Source: Roseburia sp.
GTDB taxonomy: Bacteria > Bacillota > Clostridia > Lachnospirales > Lachnospiraceae
DNA length: 64,000 nt
Reading direction: 5' to 3'
Assembly (NCBI GenBank): GCA_023664725.1
Contig: JAMPFA010000002.1
Span: forward strand, 232,335-296,334
Positions 43,304 through 52,243 of the stretch are shown here, piece by piece. The notes below the pieces were generated by a model. It was not told the origin of the DNA. It saw nothing but the letters and a program-made list of their open reading frames with translations, and searched no databases. Within the stretch, counting starts at the first letter, position 1. Every line of letters starts with the position of its first letter. The translations under genes were made by a program, and so were the position numbers.

Positions 43304-43666
43304 ATGGCAAAAAATATTTTGATTTGTGATGATGCTGCATTTATGCGTATGATGATTAAAGACATCTTAACCAAAAATGGTTATAATATTGCCGGGGAAG
43401 CTGAGAACGGCGCAAAGGCAGTAGAGAAATACAATGAGACAAAACCGGATTTGGTATTGATGGACATTACTATGCCTGAGATGGATGGAATCCAGGCATT
43501 GAAGAAAATCAAAGAGGGAGATCCCAACGCCTGTGTAATTATGTGTTCTGCAATGGGACAGCAGGCAATGGTTATCGAGGCAATTCAGTCTGGGGCTAAG
43601 GACTTTATTGTAAAACCATTCCAGGCGGAACGAGTATTGGAAGCGGTGAAAAAAGTAGTAGGTTAG
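43304..43666 (+). CDS. cheY: Chemotaxis response regulator CheY
   Basis: A 120-residue single receiver domain. ICDDAAFMR gives the acidic pair, Asp54 in LVLMDITMPEMDG is the phosphorylation site, the conserved Thr/Ser is in IMCSAMGQQ, and Lys in FIVKPFQ completes the active site. Phosphorylated by CheA, it binds FliM and (in Firmicutes) promotes straight swimming. As in Bacillus it lies between fliY and fliO. fliO begins one base after the cheY stop. Confidence 0.96.
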   Translation: MAKNILICDDAAFMRMMIKDILTKNGYNIAGEAENGAKAVEKYNETKPDLVLMDITMPEMDGIQALKKIKEGDPNACVIMCSAMGQQAMVIEAIQSGAKDFIVKPFQAERVLEAVKKVVG

Positions 43667-43667
43667 T

Positions 43668-44048
43668 ATGATAAGATTAGCAGTGCAAGCATCCCGCTTG
43701 AATAATCTGGCAGAAATATTAAGCCTTCTTCTGATATTGGCATTTGTGTTAGTACTCACATATTTTGTTACCAGGTGGGTTGCCGTATATCAGAAGGGGC
43801 AGATGCGAGGTCACAATCTGCAGGTGATTGAAACTTTGAGGGTCACTAACAATAAATTTATACAGATTGTGAGAGCCGGCGATGAATATTTGGTGGTTGC
43901 CATTGGAAAAGACGAGATGCATCTGCTGACAAGGCTTACGAAAGAACAGTTAGAAAAACTGCCGGCAGATGATTCTGACGGGGGGTTCCCTGTGGGCAAT
44001 TTCAAAGATGTTTTGGAAAAAATGAAGGAACATTTGCCGAAAAAGTAG
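43668..44048 (+). CDS. fliO: Flagellar biosynthesis protein FliO (FliZ in Bacillus)
   Basis: 126 residues with one membrane segment (about 15-35; LAEILSLLLILAFVLVLTYF) and a short cytoplasmic FliO domain (about 45-120; HNLQVIETLRVTNNKFIQIV, EDYLVVAIGKDEMHLL-like order). FliO helps to assemble the FliP-FliQ-FliR gate. It is small and poorly conserved, so its place between cheY and fliP is important for the call. It starts one base after cheY. Confidence 0.87.
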   Translation: MIRLAVQASRLNNLAEILSLLLILAFVLVLTYFVTRWVAVYQKGQMRGHNLQVIETLRVTNNKFIQIVRAGDEYLVVAIGKDEMHLLTRLTKEQLEKLPADDSDGGFPVGNFKDVLEKMKEHLPKK

Positions 44049-44061
44049 ACTAGGATGAATC

Positions 44062-44976
44062 ATGAAGAATTTTAAAAAGTCATATTGCAGGTTTTCCGTA
44101 GCTTTCGCAGTATTTGTGATTGCCATTATGCTTTTGTTTGCAGGAGAACAGGATTATGTTTATGCAACTGCGGCAAACAACGGCACAGCAGTTACCGGTG
44201 CGAACCAAACAGACGGAAGCGCTACAGATAGTATTACACCAGAAGATGAGCAGCGTGTAGGAAATTTTAATGTAACAAGAGGGGGAGATGTTGCAAGCGC
44301 AACTTCAGACAGTACCAATGGGTTCACATTTATTTACAACAATGAAGAGGGAACGCTTTCCGGTTCCATCCGTATGTTGTTGGTGTTGACAGTTATTGCT
44401 CTGGCACCTTCTATTCTGATAATGCTTACGTCTTTTACCAGAATTATCGTTGTATTACACTTTCTCAGGGCTGCCATCGGCACTCAGACAGCGCCCCCAA
44501 ATCAGATTCTGGTTGGGTTGGCATTGTTCTTAACCTTTTTTATTATGCAGCCCACATTTTCCAGTATCAATGAAAATGCTATACAGCCTTTTGAGGCAGG
44601 GACAATTACCCAGGAGGAAGCAATAGAAATTGGCGGCCAGCCTTTGCGGGAATTTATGTTTGGACAGACTCAGACAAAAGATTTGGATATGTTCATTGAA
44701 ATTTCCGGAGGTACCTATGAATCCTATCAGGAAGTGCCTTTTTCTATACTGATCCCAAGTTTTGTGATCAGTGAATTGCGCAGTGCTTTTATTATCGGGT
44801 TTATGATTTATGTTCCTTTTATTGTAATCGATATGGTAGTGGCATCTATTCTTATGTCAATGGGTATGATGATGCTTCCGCCTACCACGATTTCGCTTCC
44901 ATTTAAAATTTTATTGTTTATTTTGGCAGACGGATGGAATCTTGTAGTGGAGTCTGTGGTTAGAACGTTCTATTAA
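44062..44976 (+). CDS. fliP: Flagellar export gate protein FliP
   Basis: 304 residues. It begins with a signal-peptide-like segment (about 8-28, followed by YVYATAANNG). A Thr/Ser/Asn-rich extracytoplasmic stretch runs to about residue 105. The conserved core then begins: MLTSFTRIIVVLHFLR (about 124-139), TAPPNQILVGLALFLTFF and MGMMMLPPTTISLPFKI at the end. Five FliP with FliQ and FliR form the export pore. The leader-to-core stretch is longer than in E. coli FliP (245 residues in total). Confidence 0.94.
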   Translation: MKNFKKSYCRFSVAFAVFVIAIMLLFAGEQDYVYATAANNGTAVTGANQTDGSATDSITPEDEQRVGNFNVTRGGDVASATSDSTNGFTFIYNNEEGTLSGSIRMLLVLTVIALAPSILIMLTSFTRIIVVLHFLRAAIGTQTAPPNQILVGLALFLTFFIMQPTFSSINENAIQPFEAGTITQEEAIEIGGQPLREFMFGQTQTKDLDMFIEISGGTYESYQEVPFSILIPSFVISELRSAFIIGFMIYVPFIVIDMVVASILMSMGMMMLPPTTISLPFKILLFILADGWNLVVESVVRTFY

Positions 44977-44990
44977 CGGGGGTGAGGGAA

Positions 44991-45263
44991 ATGATTACAG
45001 AGGGAGATGTGATTGCGATTGCACAGGATGCAATTTATACCATTATTATTACATCGGCTCCATTGCTGCTGATTTCCCTGGTTGTGGGATTGGTCATCAG
45101 TATTTTTCAGACAGTTACGTCCATTCAGGAGCAGACTCTTACCTTTGTGCCAAAGATTCTGGCAGTTTTTTTGGGGATGATGTTACTTGGTTCCTGGATG
45201 CTGAATAATATGTCGGAGTTTATGACACGCTTGTGGACGAACTTTAGTTTATACTTAAGCTAG
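44991..45263 (+). CDS. fliQ: Flagellar export gate protein FliQ
   Basis: 90 residues with two membrane helices (about 14-38 and 50-72). ITSAPLLLISLVVGLVISI and QTVTSIQEQTLTFVPKIL are hallmark FliQ segments. Four FliQ wrap the FliP-FliR pore. The ATG at 44991 follows GGGGGTGAGGGAA, so the in-frame GTG at 44982 (inside that site) is not the start. fliR starts 8 bases later. Confidence 0.94.
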   Translation: MITEGDVIAIAQDAIYTIIITSAPLLLISLVVGLVISIFQTVTSIQEQTLTFVPKILAVFLGMMLLGSWMLNNMSEFMTRLWTNFSLYLS

Positions 45264-45271
45264 GATAAATT

Positions 45272-46057
45272 ATGGTTGATTATAGCTTTTCCTTACTTAC
45301 ATTTGAATATTTTTTGTTGATTTTGGTCCGCATATCCTGTTTTGTGTATATTGCCCCTTTTTTTGGAATGTCAAATACCCCGGGGAGATTAAAAATTGGT
45401 TTGGCTTTTTTTATTTCTCTGATCATGTATCAGATTCTTCCAAAAGAAGAACTTGTATATACGGGGATTGTGGGTTACTCCATTATCGTTATAAAAGAAG
45501 GAATTACAGGATTGCTTATTGGTTATGGGGCAAACATTTGTAATTCCATTATTTTATTGGCAGGTAATTTGATTGATATCAATATTGGATTTGCAATGGC
45601 GACAGAGTATAATCCTCAGCTGAGAACTCAGGCCAGTGTATCTGCAAACATGTACAATTACCTGATCATGCTTTTGCTTGTGATTACGAATATGCATCAT
45701 TATATTTTAAGAGCCCTGGCAGATTCCTATCAGCTGATCCCGGTAAATGGACAAGTATTTCAGTGGGATGCCCTGATGCAGGGCGTGGTGACATATATGA
45801 TAGATTCCTTTGTAATTGCTTTTCGGATTATTTTACCGGTTTTTGCATGTATTATGATCCTGAACTGTATACTTGGCATTATGGCGAAGGTGTCACCTCA
45901 GATGAATATGTTTGCGGTAGGTATGCAGCTTAAAGTGTTGTTTGGTCTGGTGGTCATGTTTCTCACCATCGGGCTTTTGACAAACGCAGCAGATTTTATA
46001 TTTGATGAGATGAAGAGGATGATAGTCTTTATGGTTAAAGGGATGTATGAGAGTTGA
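45272..46057 (+). CDS. fliR: Flagellar export gate protein FliR
   Basis: 261 residues with about six membrane helices. The segment RISCFVYIAPFFGMSNTPGR (about 16-35) and the later FILP/AKVSPQMNMFAVGMQLK (about 207-223) are diagnostic for FliR. One FliR completes the FliP5-FliQ4-FliR1 export gate. Its stop codon overlaps an in-frame TTG that could start flhB. Confidence 0.94.
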   Translation: MVDYSFSLLTFEYFLLILVRISCFVYIAPFFGMSNTPGRLKIGLAFFISLIMYQILPKEELVYTGIVGYSIIVIKEGITGLLIGYGANICNSIILLAGNLIDINIGFAMATEYNPQLRTQASVSANMYNYLIMLLLVITNMHHYILRALADSYQLIPVNGQVFQWDALMQGVVTYMIDSFVIAFRIILPVFACIMILNCILGIMAKVSPQMNMFAVGMQLKVLFGLVVMFLTIGLLTNAADFIFDEMKRMIVFMVKGMYES

Positions 46058-46074
46058 CAGAGAGAAGTAGTGTA

Positions 46075-47181
46075 TTGATTACTTACAATTTGCAGTTTTT
46101 TGCAAAAGATGGCCCTGGCGGTGAAAAAACAGAGGAACCTACATCCAAAAAACTGGATGATGCCAGGAAAGATGGTAAAGTGGCAAAGAGCAAGGAGCTC
46201 ACCTCTGCCTTTGAACTAATAACATTGTTTCTTGTACTAAAGGTTTTTACCTCATTTATTTATAATGGATTTTTGAATTCTTTTCAGTTTGTATATACCA
46301 GGATTCCGGATTTTTTAGACATTAATGCAAAAGAGATGTCGTCTTATGCGATGAGTTCTTTTTTGTTTACAATTATTGTAGATTCTTGTAAAATAGTATT
46401 GCCCTTTTTTGCATTTGGATTTATAATTTGTTTTCTGGCAAATGTGCTGCAGTTTAATTTCAAAGTTACATCAAAGCCTCTCCAGCCAAAACCGGACAAG
46501 TTCAATCCAATCAATGGATTTAAGCGTATCTTATCCAAAGATTCTCTTTTTGAACTTCTAAAGTCTTTTGTAAAACTGGGAGTGATTGGTTATGTGGCAT
46601 ATACCTCAGTTCGCAAAAATGCAGATGATCTGTTTGTTTTATATGATATTCCGTTAATGCAGGCGATCATACTCTGCGGACAGGTTATCATAAACGCAGG
46701 TTTGAAAATTGCTTTTGTGTACCTGGTCGTGGGACTTGCAGATTTTATATATCAAAAACATAAGTTCCACGAAGAGATGAAAATGACAAAACAGGAAGTT
46801 AAAGATGAATATAAAAATACAGAAGGAAATCCTGAGATTAAAGGAAAGCAGCGTCAGAGGATGCAGGAGGCATCCCGAAGGCGTATGATGCAGGATGTTC
46901 CAAAGGCGGATGTGGTCATCACAAACCCGACCCATCTGGCTGTTGCACTAAAGTATGATGCAGAAGTTTCCAGGGCGCCTATTGTGGTGGCAAAGGGAGA
47001 AGATTATTTGGCTATGAAGATCAGGGAGACGGCCAGGGAACATCATATAGAGATTGTAGAAAATAAGCCTTTGGCGAGGATGCTTTACGCAAACGTAGAT
47101 ATAGGACAGGAAATTCCGCCGGAACTGTACCAGGCGGTGGCAGAAGTCCTTGCTATGGTTTACAATTTAAAGAATAATTAA
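46075..47181 (+). CDS. flhB: Flagellar export switch protein FlhB
   Basis: About 368 residues. A hydrophilic N-terminus (EEPTSKKLDDARKDGKVAKS) leads to four membrane helices (about 35-215) and a cytoplasmic domain with the self-cleaving NPTH motif (Asn284-Pro285 in VITNPTHLAVALKYD). Cleavage and FliK contact change export from hook to filament proteins. TTG at 46075 gives MITYNLQFF, close to homologous N-termini; TTG at 46054, which overlaps the fliR stop, is the alternative. The gene is complete. Confidence 0.94.
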   Translation: MITYNLQFFAKDGPGGEKTEEPTSKKLDDARKDGKVAKSKELTSAFELITLFLVLKVFTSFIYNGFLNSFQFVYTRIPDFLDINAKEMSSYAMSSFLFTIIVDSCKIVLPFFAFGFIICFLANVLQFNFKVTSKPLQPKPDKFNPINGFKRILSKDSLFELLKSFVKLGVIGYVAYTSVRKNADDLFVLYDIPLMQAIILCGQVIINAGLKIAFVYLVVGLADFIYQKHKFHEEMKMTKQEVKDEYKNTEGNPEIKGKQRQRMQEASRRRMMQDVPKADVVITNPTHLAVALKYDAEVSRAPIVVAKGEDYLAMKIRETAREHHIEIVENKPLARMLYANVDIGQEIPPELYQAVAEVLAMVYNLKNN

Positions 47182-47196
47182 AAGGAGGAATGAAGG

Positions 47197-49230
47197 ATGA
47201 AAAAAGCAGACATCGGTGTGGCTTTATATTTACTTTGTGCAGTTATATTTTTCATTGTACCGATTCCTTCCATTTTATTGGATTGCATGCTGGCAATCAA
47301 TATTTCTATTGCGCTTATCGTGTTGTTTAATGCCTTGTTTGTGCAGGAAGTTTTGGATATGTCTTTCTTCCCGACACTGTTGTTGTTTACGACGCTGTTT
47401 CGTATTTCACTGAATGTGTCTTCCACACGTTTGATCTTAACAACAGGCGACCCGGGAAATGTGGTAAGGACTTTCGGCGGATTTGTAGGCGGAGGGGATT
47501 TGATCATCGGTACCATTGTTTTTATCATATTGATCATCATACAGTTTGTGGTTATCAATAAAGGTTCTGAGCGAGTGGCTGAGGTAACTGCCCGTTTCAC
47601 ATTGGACGCTATGCCAGGTAAGCAGATGGCCATTGACGCAGATCTCAACACGGGAACCATTACAGAGAAAGAGGCGAGGGTGCGCCGTGAAAAAATCCAG
47701 GCGGAATCCAATTTCTTTGGTGCCATGGACGGTGCTACAAAGTATGTAAAGGGAGATGCGACAGCAGGTCTTATTATTACATTTGTCAACTTAATCGGGG
47801 GCACGGTGATGGGAGTGCTGCGTCAGGGACTGGAATTTTCAGAGGCAATCCAGTCTTTTGGTGTGCTTACCATTGGTGATGGCTTGAGCAGCCAGATACC
47901 ATCCCTGTTGATTTCCATGGCCACAGGTATTTTGATCACCAAGGCTTCCAAGGAGGCAGATTTTGGTACTATCTTGGTAAAGCAGCTTTTTGGCATTCCC
48001 AAAGTACTTTACATAGCAGGTGCAACCCTGGTGTTCCTTGGAGTTACCACACCTTTGAATATCGTGCTGTTTGTAGCTTTGGGAGCCGCATTTGTAATAA
48101 CAGGGAGAAATGTGGACAAAAATATTAGTATTGAGCAGATAGAAGATGAAGTGAGCATGGACGAGACAGAGGCAGAGGAGATCAGAAAACCGGAAAATGT
48201 GGTTTCTCTGCTCCAGGTAGATCCCATCGAACTGGAATTTGGATATGGTATCATTCCTCTGGCAGACGTAAACCAGGGTGGAGATCTGTTGGATCGTGTG
48301 GTTATGATACGAAGACAGATTGCGCTGGAACTTGGTACGGTGGTTCCTATTATACGACTCAGAGACAATATCCAGTTAAACCCCAACCAGTATATTATTA
48401 AAATAAAGGGAATACAGATCACAGAAGGAGAAATCCTCTTTGACCACTATATGGCAATGAACCCGGGGTTTGTTGAGGAGGAGATTACCGGTATTCCCAC
48501 CTTTGAGCCGTCCTTCCATCTGCCGGCGATCTGGATTACGGAAGGTCAGAGGGAGAGAGCCGAGAGCCTTGGCTATACCGTTGTAGACCCGCCGTCCATT
48601 ATAGCCACACATTTGACAGAAATTATACGGACTCACATAGACGAGCTTTTGACAAGGCAGGATGTACAGAATCTTGTGGACAACTTAAAGGAGAGCAACC
48701 CGGTATTGGTGGAGGAACTTGTGCCAAAGCTTTTGGGACTTGGAGAGGTTCAGAAAGTGCTGCAGAATCTGCTGCGTGAGGGAATTTCTATCCGTGACCT
48801 GCTAAGTATTTTTGAGACATTGGCAGATCATGCTTCTACCACCAGGGATACGGATGTGTTGACAGAATATGTAAGGCAGAACTTGAAGCGTGCAATTTCC
48901 AGTAAGTATTTTGTTCCGAATGAAGTGACCAGTGTGATCACACTGGATCCAAAGACAGAGCAGGATATTATGGCTTCTGTGAAACAGACGGAGCAGGGAG
49001 CGTATCTGACCCTTGATCCGGAGAGAACAAGGGCAATCATCGCCTCTCTGGAGAGCGAAGTAGCTAAATTGGAAAATCTAGGGAAAAATGCGGTGGTTGT
49101 GACTTCTCCTATTGTGAGAATGTATTTTAAGAAACTTACCTCAGATTATTTTCCAGATTTAATTGTGATATCTTATAATGAAGTGGAATCCAATGTGGAA
49201 TTACAGTCAGTTGGGATGGTGACAGGTTAA
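47197..49230 (+). CDS. flhA: Flagellar export gate protein FlhA
   Basis: 677 residues. The N-terminal half (1-310) holds about eight membrane helices and the FHIPEP signature region (LLFTTLFRISLNVSSTRLIL) and PGKQMAIDADLNTG in the loop. The C-terminal cytoplasmic domain (about 330-677) binds chaperone-substrate pairs and forms a nonameric ring. AAAGGAGG precedes the ATG. flhF begins right after its stop with no gap. Confidence 0.96.
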   Translation: MKKADIGVALYLLCAVIFFIVPIPSILLDCMLAINISIALIVLFNALFVQEVLDMSFFPTLLLFTTLFRISLNVSSTRLILTTGDPGNVVRTFGGFVGGGDLIIGTIVFIILIIIQFVVINKGSERVAEVTARFTLDAMPGKQMAIDADLNTGTITEKEARVRREKIQAESNFFGAMDGATKYVKGDATAGLIITFVNLIGGTVMGVLRQGLEFSEAIQSFGVLTIGDGLSSQIPSLLISMATGILITKASKEADFGTILVKQLFGIPKVLYIAGATLVFLGVTTPLNIVLFVALGAAFVITGRNVDKNISIEQIEDEVSMDETEAEEIRKPENVVSLLQVDPIELEFGYGIIPLADVNQGGDLLDRVVMIRRQIALELGTVVPIIRLRDNIQLNPNQYIIKIKGIQITEGEILFDHYMAMNPGFVEEEITGIPTFEPSFHLPAIWITEGQRERAESLGYTVVDPPSIIATHLTEIIRTHIDELLTRQDVQNLVDNLKESNPVLVEELVPKLLGLGEVQKVLQNLLREGISIRDLLSIFETLADHASTTRDTDVLTEYVRQNLKRAISSKYFVPNEVTSVITLDPKTEQDIMASVKQTEQGAYLTLDPERTRAIIASLESEVAKLENLGKNAVVVTSPIVRMYFKKLTSDYFPDLIVISYNEVESNVELQSVGMVTG

Positions 49231-50538
49231 ATGACAATCAAAAAATTTCAGGGAAAAACAAAAGAAGAAGCGATTGAGAAGGCAAAAGCAGAGCTGGGCG
49301 AAAATGCAGTTGTCATGAATATCAAGGAGATTAAACCAAAAGGAGTTTTTCAGACCTTAAAGAAATCTACCTATGAAGTGACGGCAGCAATGGAAGAAAA
49401 GGAGAATCAGATGGATTCTGGAGCGGCGTTAAAAAATGCCCAGAAAATGCATGAGACAATTAATATGGCGGCGGATGAAAAGATTACGATTCCTTTGGTG
49501 AAAGAGGAAGAACCTATGGATCAGGCAAAGGCAGAACAGAGTGCTATCGAATTTTTAAAGCGCAACGCAGACCTTTTGAAAAAGGAATCTGCCCAGAAAA
49601 CGGCAGATGAGTCGGAGCGGACGGAGAGGATTGAGGAAAAACTGGAAAATCTTCAGAGCATACTGGAAAAGCAGTATAGTGAGAATCAGGAGCGGGCAAA
49701 GGAAGAGCAGGAGTTTATGAAAGCTGCCGGCTCCAAAAAGAATGAGAATCTGGCGTTTATCAAAGTATTATATGAGACTCTCATTGACAATGAAGTGAAC
49801 GAAAAATATGTGAACCAGATTATGGATGAGTTGGAAAAGGTAAACTGGAATGGCAACAGCGTGGATTATATTTTGTCTAATGTTTACCAGAAGATGATCT
49901 TAAAATTTGGCACTCCCCGTGGAATAGATCTGGCGGGAAAGAAACCGAAAATCCTGTTTTTTGTTGGCCCCACAGGTGTGGGAAAGACTACGACTATCGC
50001 AAAGGTAGCTTCAAAATTAAAGGTGGAACAGGGAAAGAAAGTGGCTTTCTTGACTGCGGATACTTATCGTATTGCAGCTGCGGAGCAGCTTAGGACTTAT
50101 GCAAATATTCTGGACACGCCTTTGAATATCATTTATTCTCCTGAAGAGTTAAATCAGGCGGTGGAGAAACTGGAGGATTTTGATGTCATACTGGTGGATA
50201 CTGCCGGTTTTTCCCATAAAAACATGGAACAGAAGGAAGATATCAAAAGGCTTATCAAAAGTGTGGACATCCGCTATGACAGCGAAGTGTATCTTGTCCT
50301 GAGCGCAACTACGAAGTATAAAGATTTAATGGAGATTTCTGATGTCTATAAAGAAATTTCAAAATATAAGATTATTTTCACGAAGTTAGACGAGACAACT
50401 ACTTATGGCAGCATTTTAAATATAAAGTTATATTCTGATGCTGAAGTTTCCTATATCACCAACGGACAGAATGTCCCGGATGATATTGAGGTTTTTAATT
50501 CACAAAAGATTGTGAAACGGTTGCTAGGAGGAAGGTAA
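49231..50538 (+). CDS. flhF: SRP-type GTPase FlhF
   Basis: 435 residues. An N-terminal basic domain (1-150, with IKKFQGKTKEEAIEKAKAEL) precedes the helical N domain and the G domain (about 225-435): FVGPTGVGKTTTIAKVA (G1), TADTYRIAAAEQLRTYA (G2), VDTAGFSHK (G3) and TKLDET (G4). FlhF places flagella at the right site and number together with FlhG. The ATG follows the flhA stop without a gap, so translation may be coupled. flhG begins 3 bases after it. Confidence 0.95.
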   Translation: MTIKKFQGKTKEEAIEKAKAELGENAVVMNIKEIKPKGVFQTLKKSTYEVTAAMEEKENQMDSGAALKNAQKMHETINMAADEKITIPLVKEEEPMDQAKAEQSAIEFLKRNADLLKKESAQKTADESERTERIEEKLENLQSILEKQYSENQERAKEEQEFMKAAGSKKNENLAFIKVLYETLIDNEVNEKYVNQIMDELEKVNWNGNSVDYILSNVYQKMILKFGTPRGIDLAGKKPKILFFVGPTGVGKTTTIAKVASKLKVEQGKKVAFLTADTYRIAAAEQLRTYANILDTPLNIIYSPEELNQAVEKLEDFDVILVDTAGFSHKNMEQKEDIKRLIKSVDIRYDSEVYLVLSATTKYKDLMEISDVYKEISKYKIIFTKLDETTTYGSILNIKLYSDAEVSYITNGQNVPDDIEVFNSQKIVKRLLGGR

Positions 50539-50541
50539 CCT

Positions 50542-51420
50542 ATGGATCAGGCTCAACAGCTTAGAAATGTAATTAATCAGAAAAATCAGGAAACACCGCC
50601 GGAGCATGCAAGAGTTGTTACCATTACCAGTGGAAAGGGTGGGGTTGGAAAATCAACGGTAGCGGTGAATATGGCGATATGGCTTCGCAAAATTGGAAAA
50701 AAAGTACTGATTTTTGATGCGGATCTGGGATTGGCAAACGTGGAGGTTATGTTTGGTGCAGTTCCACAATATAATCTAAGTGACTTAATATATAAGGGGA
50801 AAAACATAAAAGAGATCATCACTCAGGGGCCTATGGAGATAGGATTTATATCTGGAGGTTCCGGTATTGCAGGGCTTAGCAATCTGACGAAAGACCAGAT
50901 TGTCTACCTGGTACATTCTCTGGCGGAATTGAATGAGATGGCAGATGTCATTATTATTGATACAGGTGCAGGCATTTCTGATAATGTGCTGGAATTTGTT
51001 CTGGCAAGTCCGGAGATCATGTTGATCACTACGCCGGAGCCGAGTTCATTGACAGATTCTTATTCTCTGCTCAAGGCACTGTACCGCAATCCTACTTTTT
51101 CAAAAGATAAGGCAAAAATTAATATTGTCACCAATAAAGTCAACACGATAGAAGAAGGGGATGTTGTATTTTCAAAGCTAAATTCTGTCGTGTCACAGTT
51201 TTTGAATGGGAATCTGAATTTTCTGGGAATGATACCTCAGGATCAGGAACTTGAAAATGCTATCCGCAGCCAGAAAATTGTATCTGTGGAGAGGGAGAGA
51301 GCGTCCTCTACCCAGGCATTTGAGATTCTCACCAACAATTTTCTGAACGATAAGAATGATCAAATTAAAATTCATAGAGGAATTACACAATTATTTATTA
51401 ACTTTTTATCCAGAAAGTAG
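50542..51420 (+). CDS. flhG: MinD-like ATPase FlhG
   Basis: 292 residues of the MinD/ParA family: deviant Walker A SGKGGVGKSTVAVNMA (about 29-44), DADLGLANVEVMFG and VIIIDTGAGISDNV. The N-terminal stretch (QLRNVINQKNQETPPEHARV) resembles the FlhF-activating segment of FlhG/YlxH. It limits flagellar number and stimulates FlhF GTPase. The C-terminus lacks an evident membrane-targeting helix of classic length. A promoter-like sequence (51398-51426) overlaps the 3' end. Confidence 0.93.
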   Translation: MDQAQQLRNVINQKNQETPPEHARVVTITSGKGGVGKSTVAVNMAIWLRKIGKKVLIFDADLGLANVEVMFGAVPQYNLSDLIYKGKNIKEIITQGPMEIGFISGGSGIAGLSNLTKDQIVYLVHSLAELNEMADVIIIDTGAGISDNVLEFVLASPEIMLITTPEPSSLTDSYSLLKALYRNPTFSKDKAKINIVTNKVNTIEEGDVVFSKLNSVVSQFLNGNLNFLGMIPQDQELENAIRSQKIVSVERERASSTQAFEILTNNFLNDKNDQIKIHRGITQLFINFLSRK

Positions 51421-51426
51421 TATAAT
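51398..51426 (+). promoter_or_regulatory. Candidate internal promoter before the pilZ-che genes
   Basis: TTAACT (51398-51403), 17 bases, TATAAT (51421-51426) spans the flhG stop. It could drive the pilZ-cheB-cheA half of the operon separately. Match is to sigma-A only. Confidence 0.4.
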
Positions 51427-51446
51427 AATAAAGTGAGGCAGTTTAG

Positions 51447-52184
51447 ATGGTTACAGATATTATTCACTTGGGGGATAAAATTGATTTTTGCCTGGTACAG
51501 CAGATGGCACAGGCACAAAAAACAGGGGTTTCTCCCAGAATATATAAGAGCCAGGTAAATGATGTAATTGAAAACGGTGAAATTGAGATTACCATGCCCA
51601 TTGAGAATGGGAAAGTCCGGCTGCTTCCCCTGGGGGTGCGGTATGAATTTGTGTTTTATACCAAATCGGGGATGTATCATTGCATTGGCCAGATAAAGGA
51701 GCGTTGTAAAAAAGATAATATATATGTACTGTTAGTGGAATTACATTCCCAGATGGAAAAATTTCAGAGAAGACAATATTATCGTTATCCCTGTTTGATC
51801 GATGCAGAGTTTTATCCCATTACGGAAGAGGAAGTGAAAGAGAATTCCACAGAGGATGTGTTGAATCATTTAAGAGACGACCAGTTCTATGAAAAAAAGA
51901 AGATGTGCAAGGTCGTGGATGTGAGCGGCGGAGGTGTCCGTATTATCTCAGATGAAAAACTGCAGATTGGAAGTTATCTTCTTTTGATCTTAAAGCTTAC
52001 AAATGAATTGATGGATAAGCAGCATTACATAATAGGCTATGTGCTGACTTCAGAAGTTCTGAAAGATTATCCGGATCAATATGAGACAAGAGTTCAATTT
52101 ATTTTTAAGGAGAATAAAATCAGGGAAGAGATTATCAAATATATTTTTGAGGAAGAGAGAAAAGACAGAAGCAGTGAATTATAA
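51447..52184 (+). CDS. PilZ-domain c-di-GMP effector (YcgR/MotI-like)
   Basis: 245 residues. The N-terminal YcgR-type beta domain (about 1-95; GEIEITMPIENGKVRLLPLG) is followed by a PilZ domain (about 100-235). Both c-di-GMP contacts are present: the RxxxR box in FQRRQYYRYPC (about 105-115) and the DxSxxG box VVDVSGGGVRI (Asp158). When c-di-GMP is high, such proteins bind the stator or rotor and slow the flagellum. It stands between flhG and cheB, where Bacillus has no such gene, so expression is tied to the motor. GAGG lies 9 bases before the ATG. Confidence 0.92.
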   Translation: MVTDIIHLGDKIDFCLVQQMAQAQKTGVSPRIYKSQVNDVIENGEIEITMPIENGKVRLLPLGVRYEFVFYTKSGMYHCIGQIKERCKKDNIYVLLVELHSQMEKFQRRQYYRYPCLIDAEFYPITEEEVKENSTEDVLNHLRDDQFYEKKKMCKVVDVSGGGVRIISDEKLQIGSYLLLILKLTNELMDKQHYIIGYVLTSEVLKDYPDQYETRVQFIFKENKIREEIIKYIFEEERKDRSSEL

Positions 52185-52243
52185 AGTGTTTTTTCATGCT
52201 TTGCCTGCATATGTGTCATGCATATGAGGAAAAGGGAGATTTT

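Noticed and set aside
47178..47804. A 208-codon minus-strand frame
   Set aside because: Antisense to flhA; no start context and no recognisable domain.
52200..52226. GCATATG repeated before cheB, forming a small hairpin
   Set aside because: Only a 6-base self-complementary word repeated at short distance in AT-rich DNA; no link to a known site.
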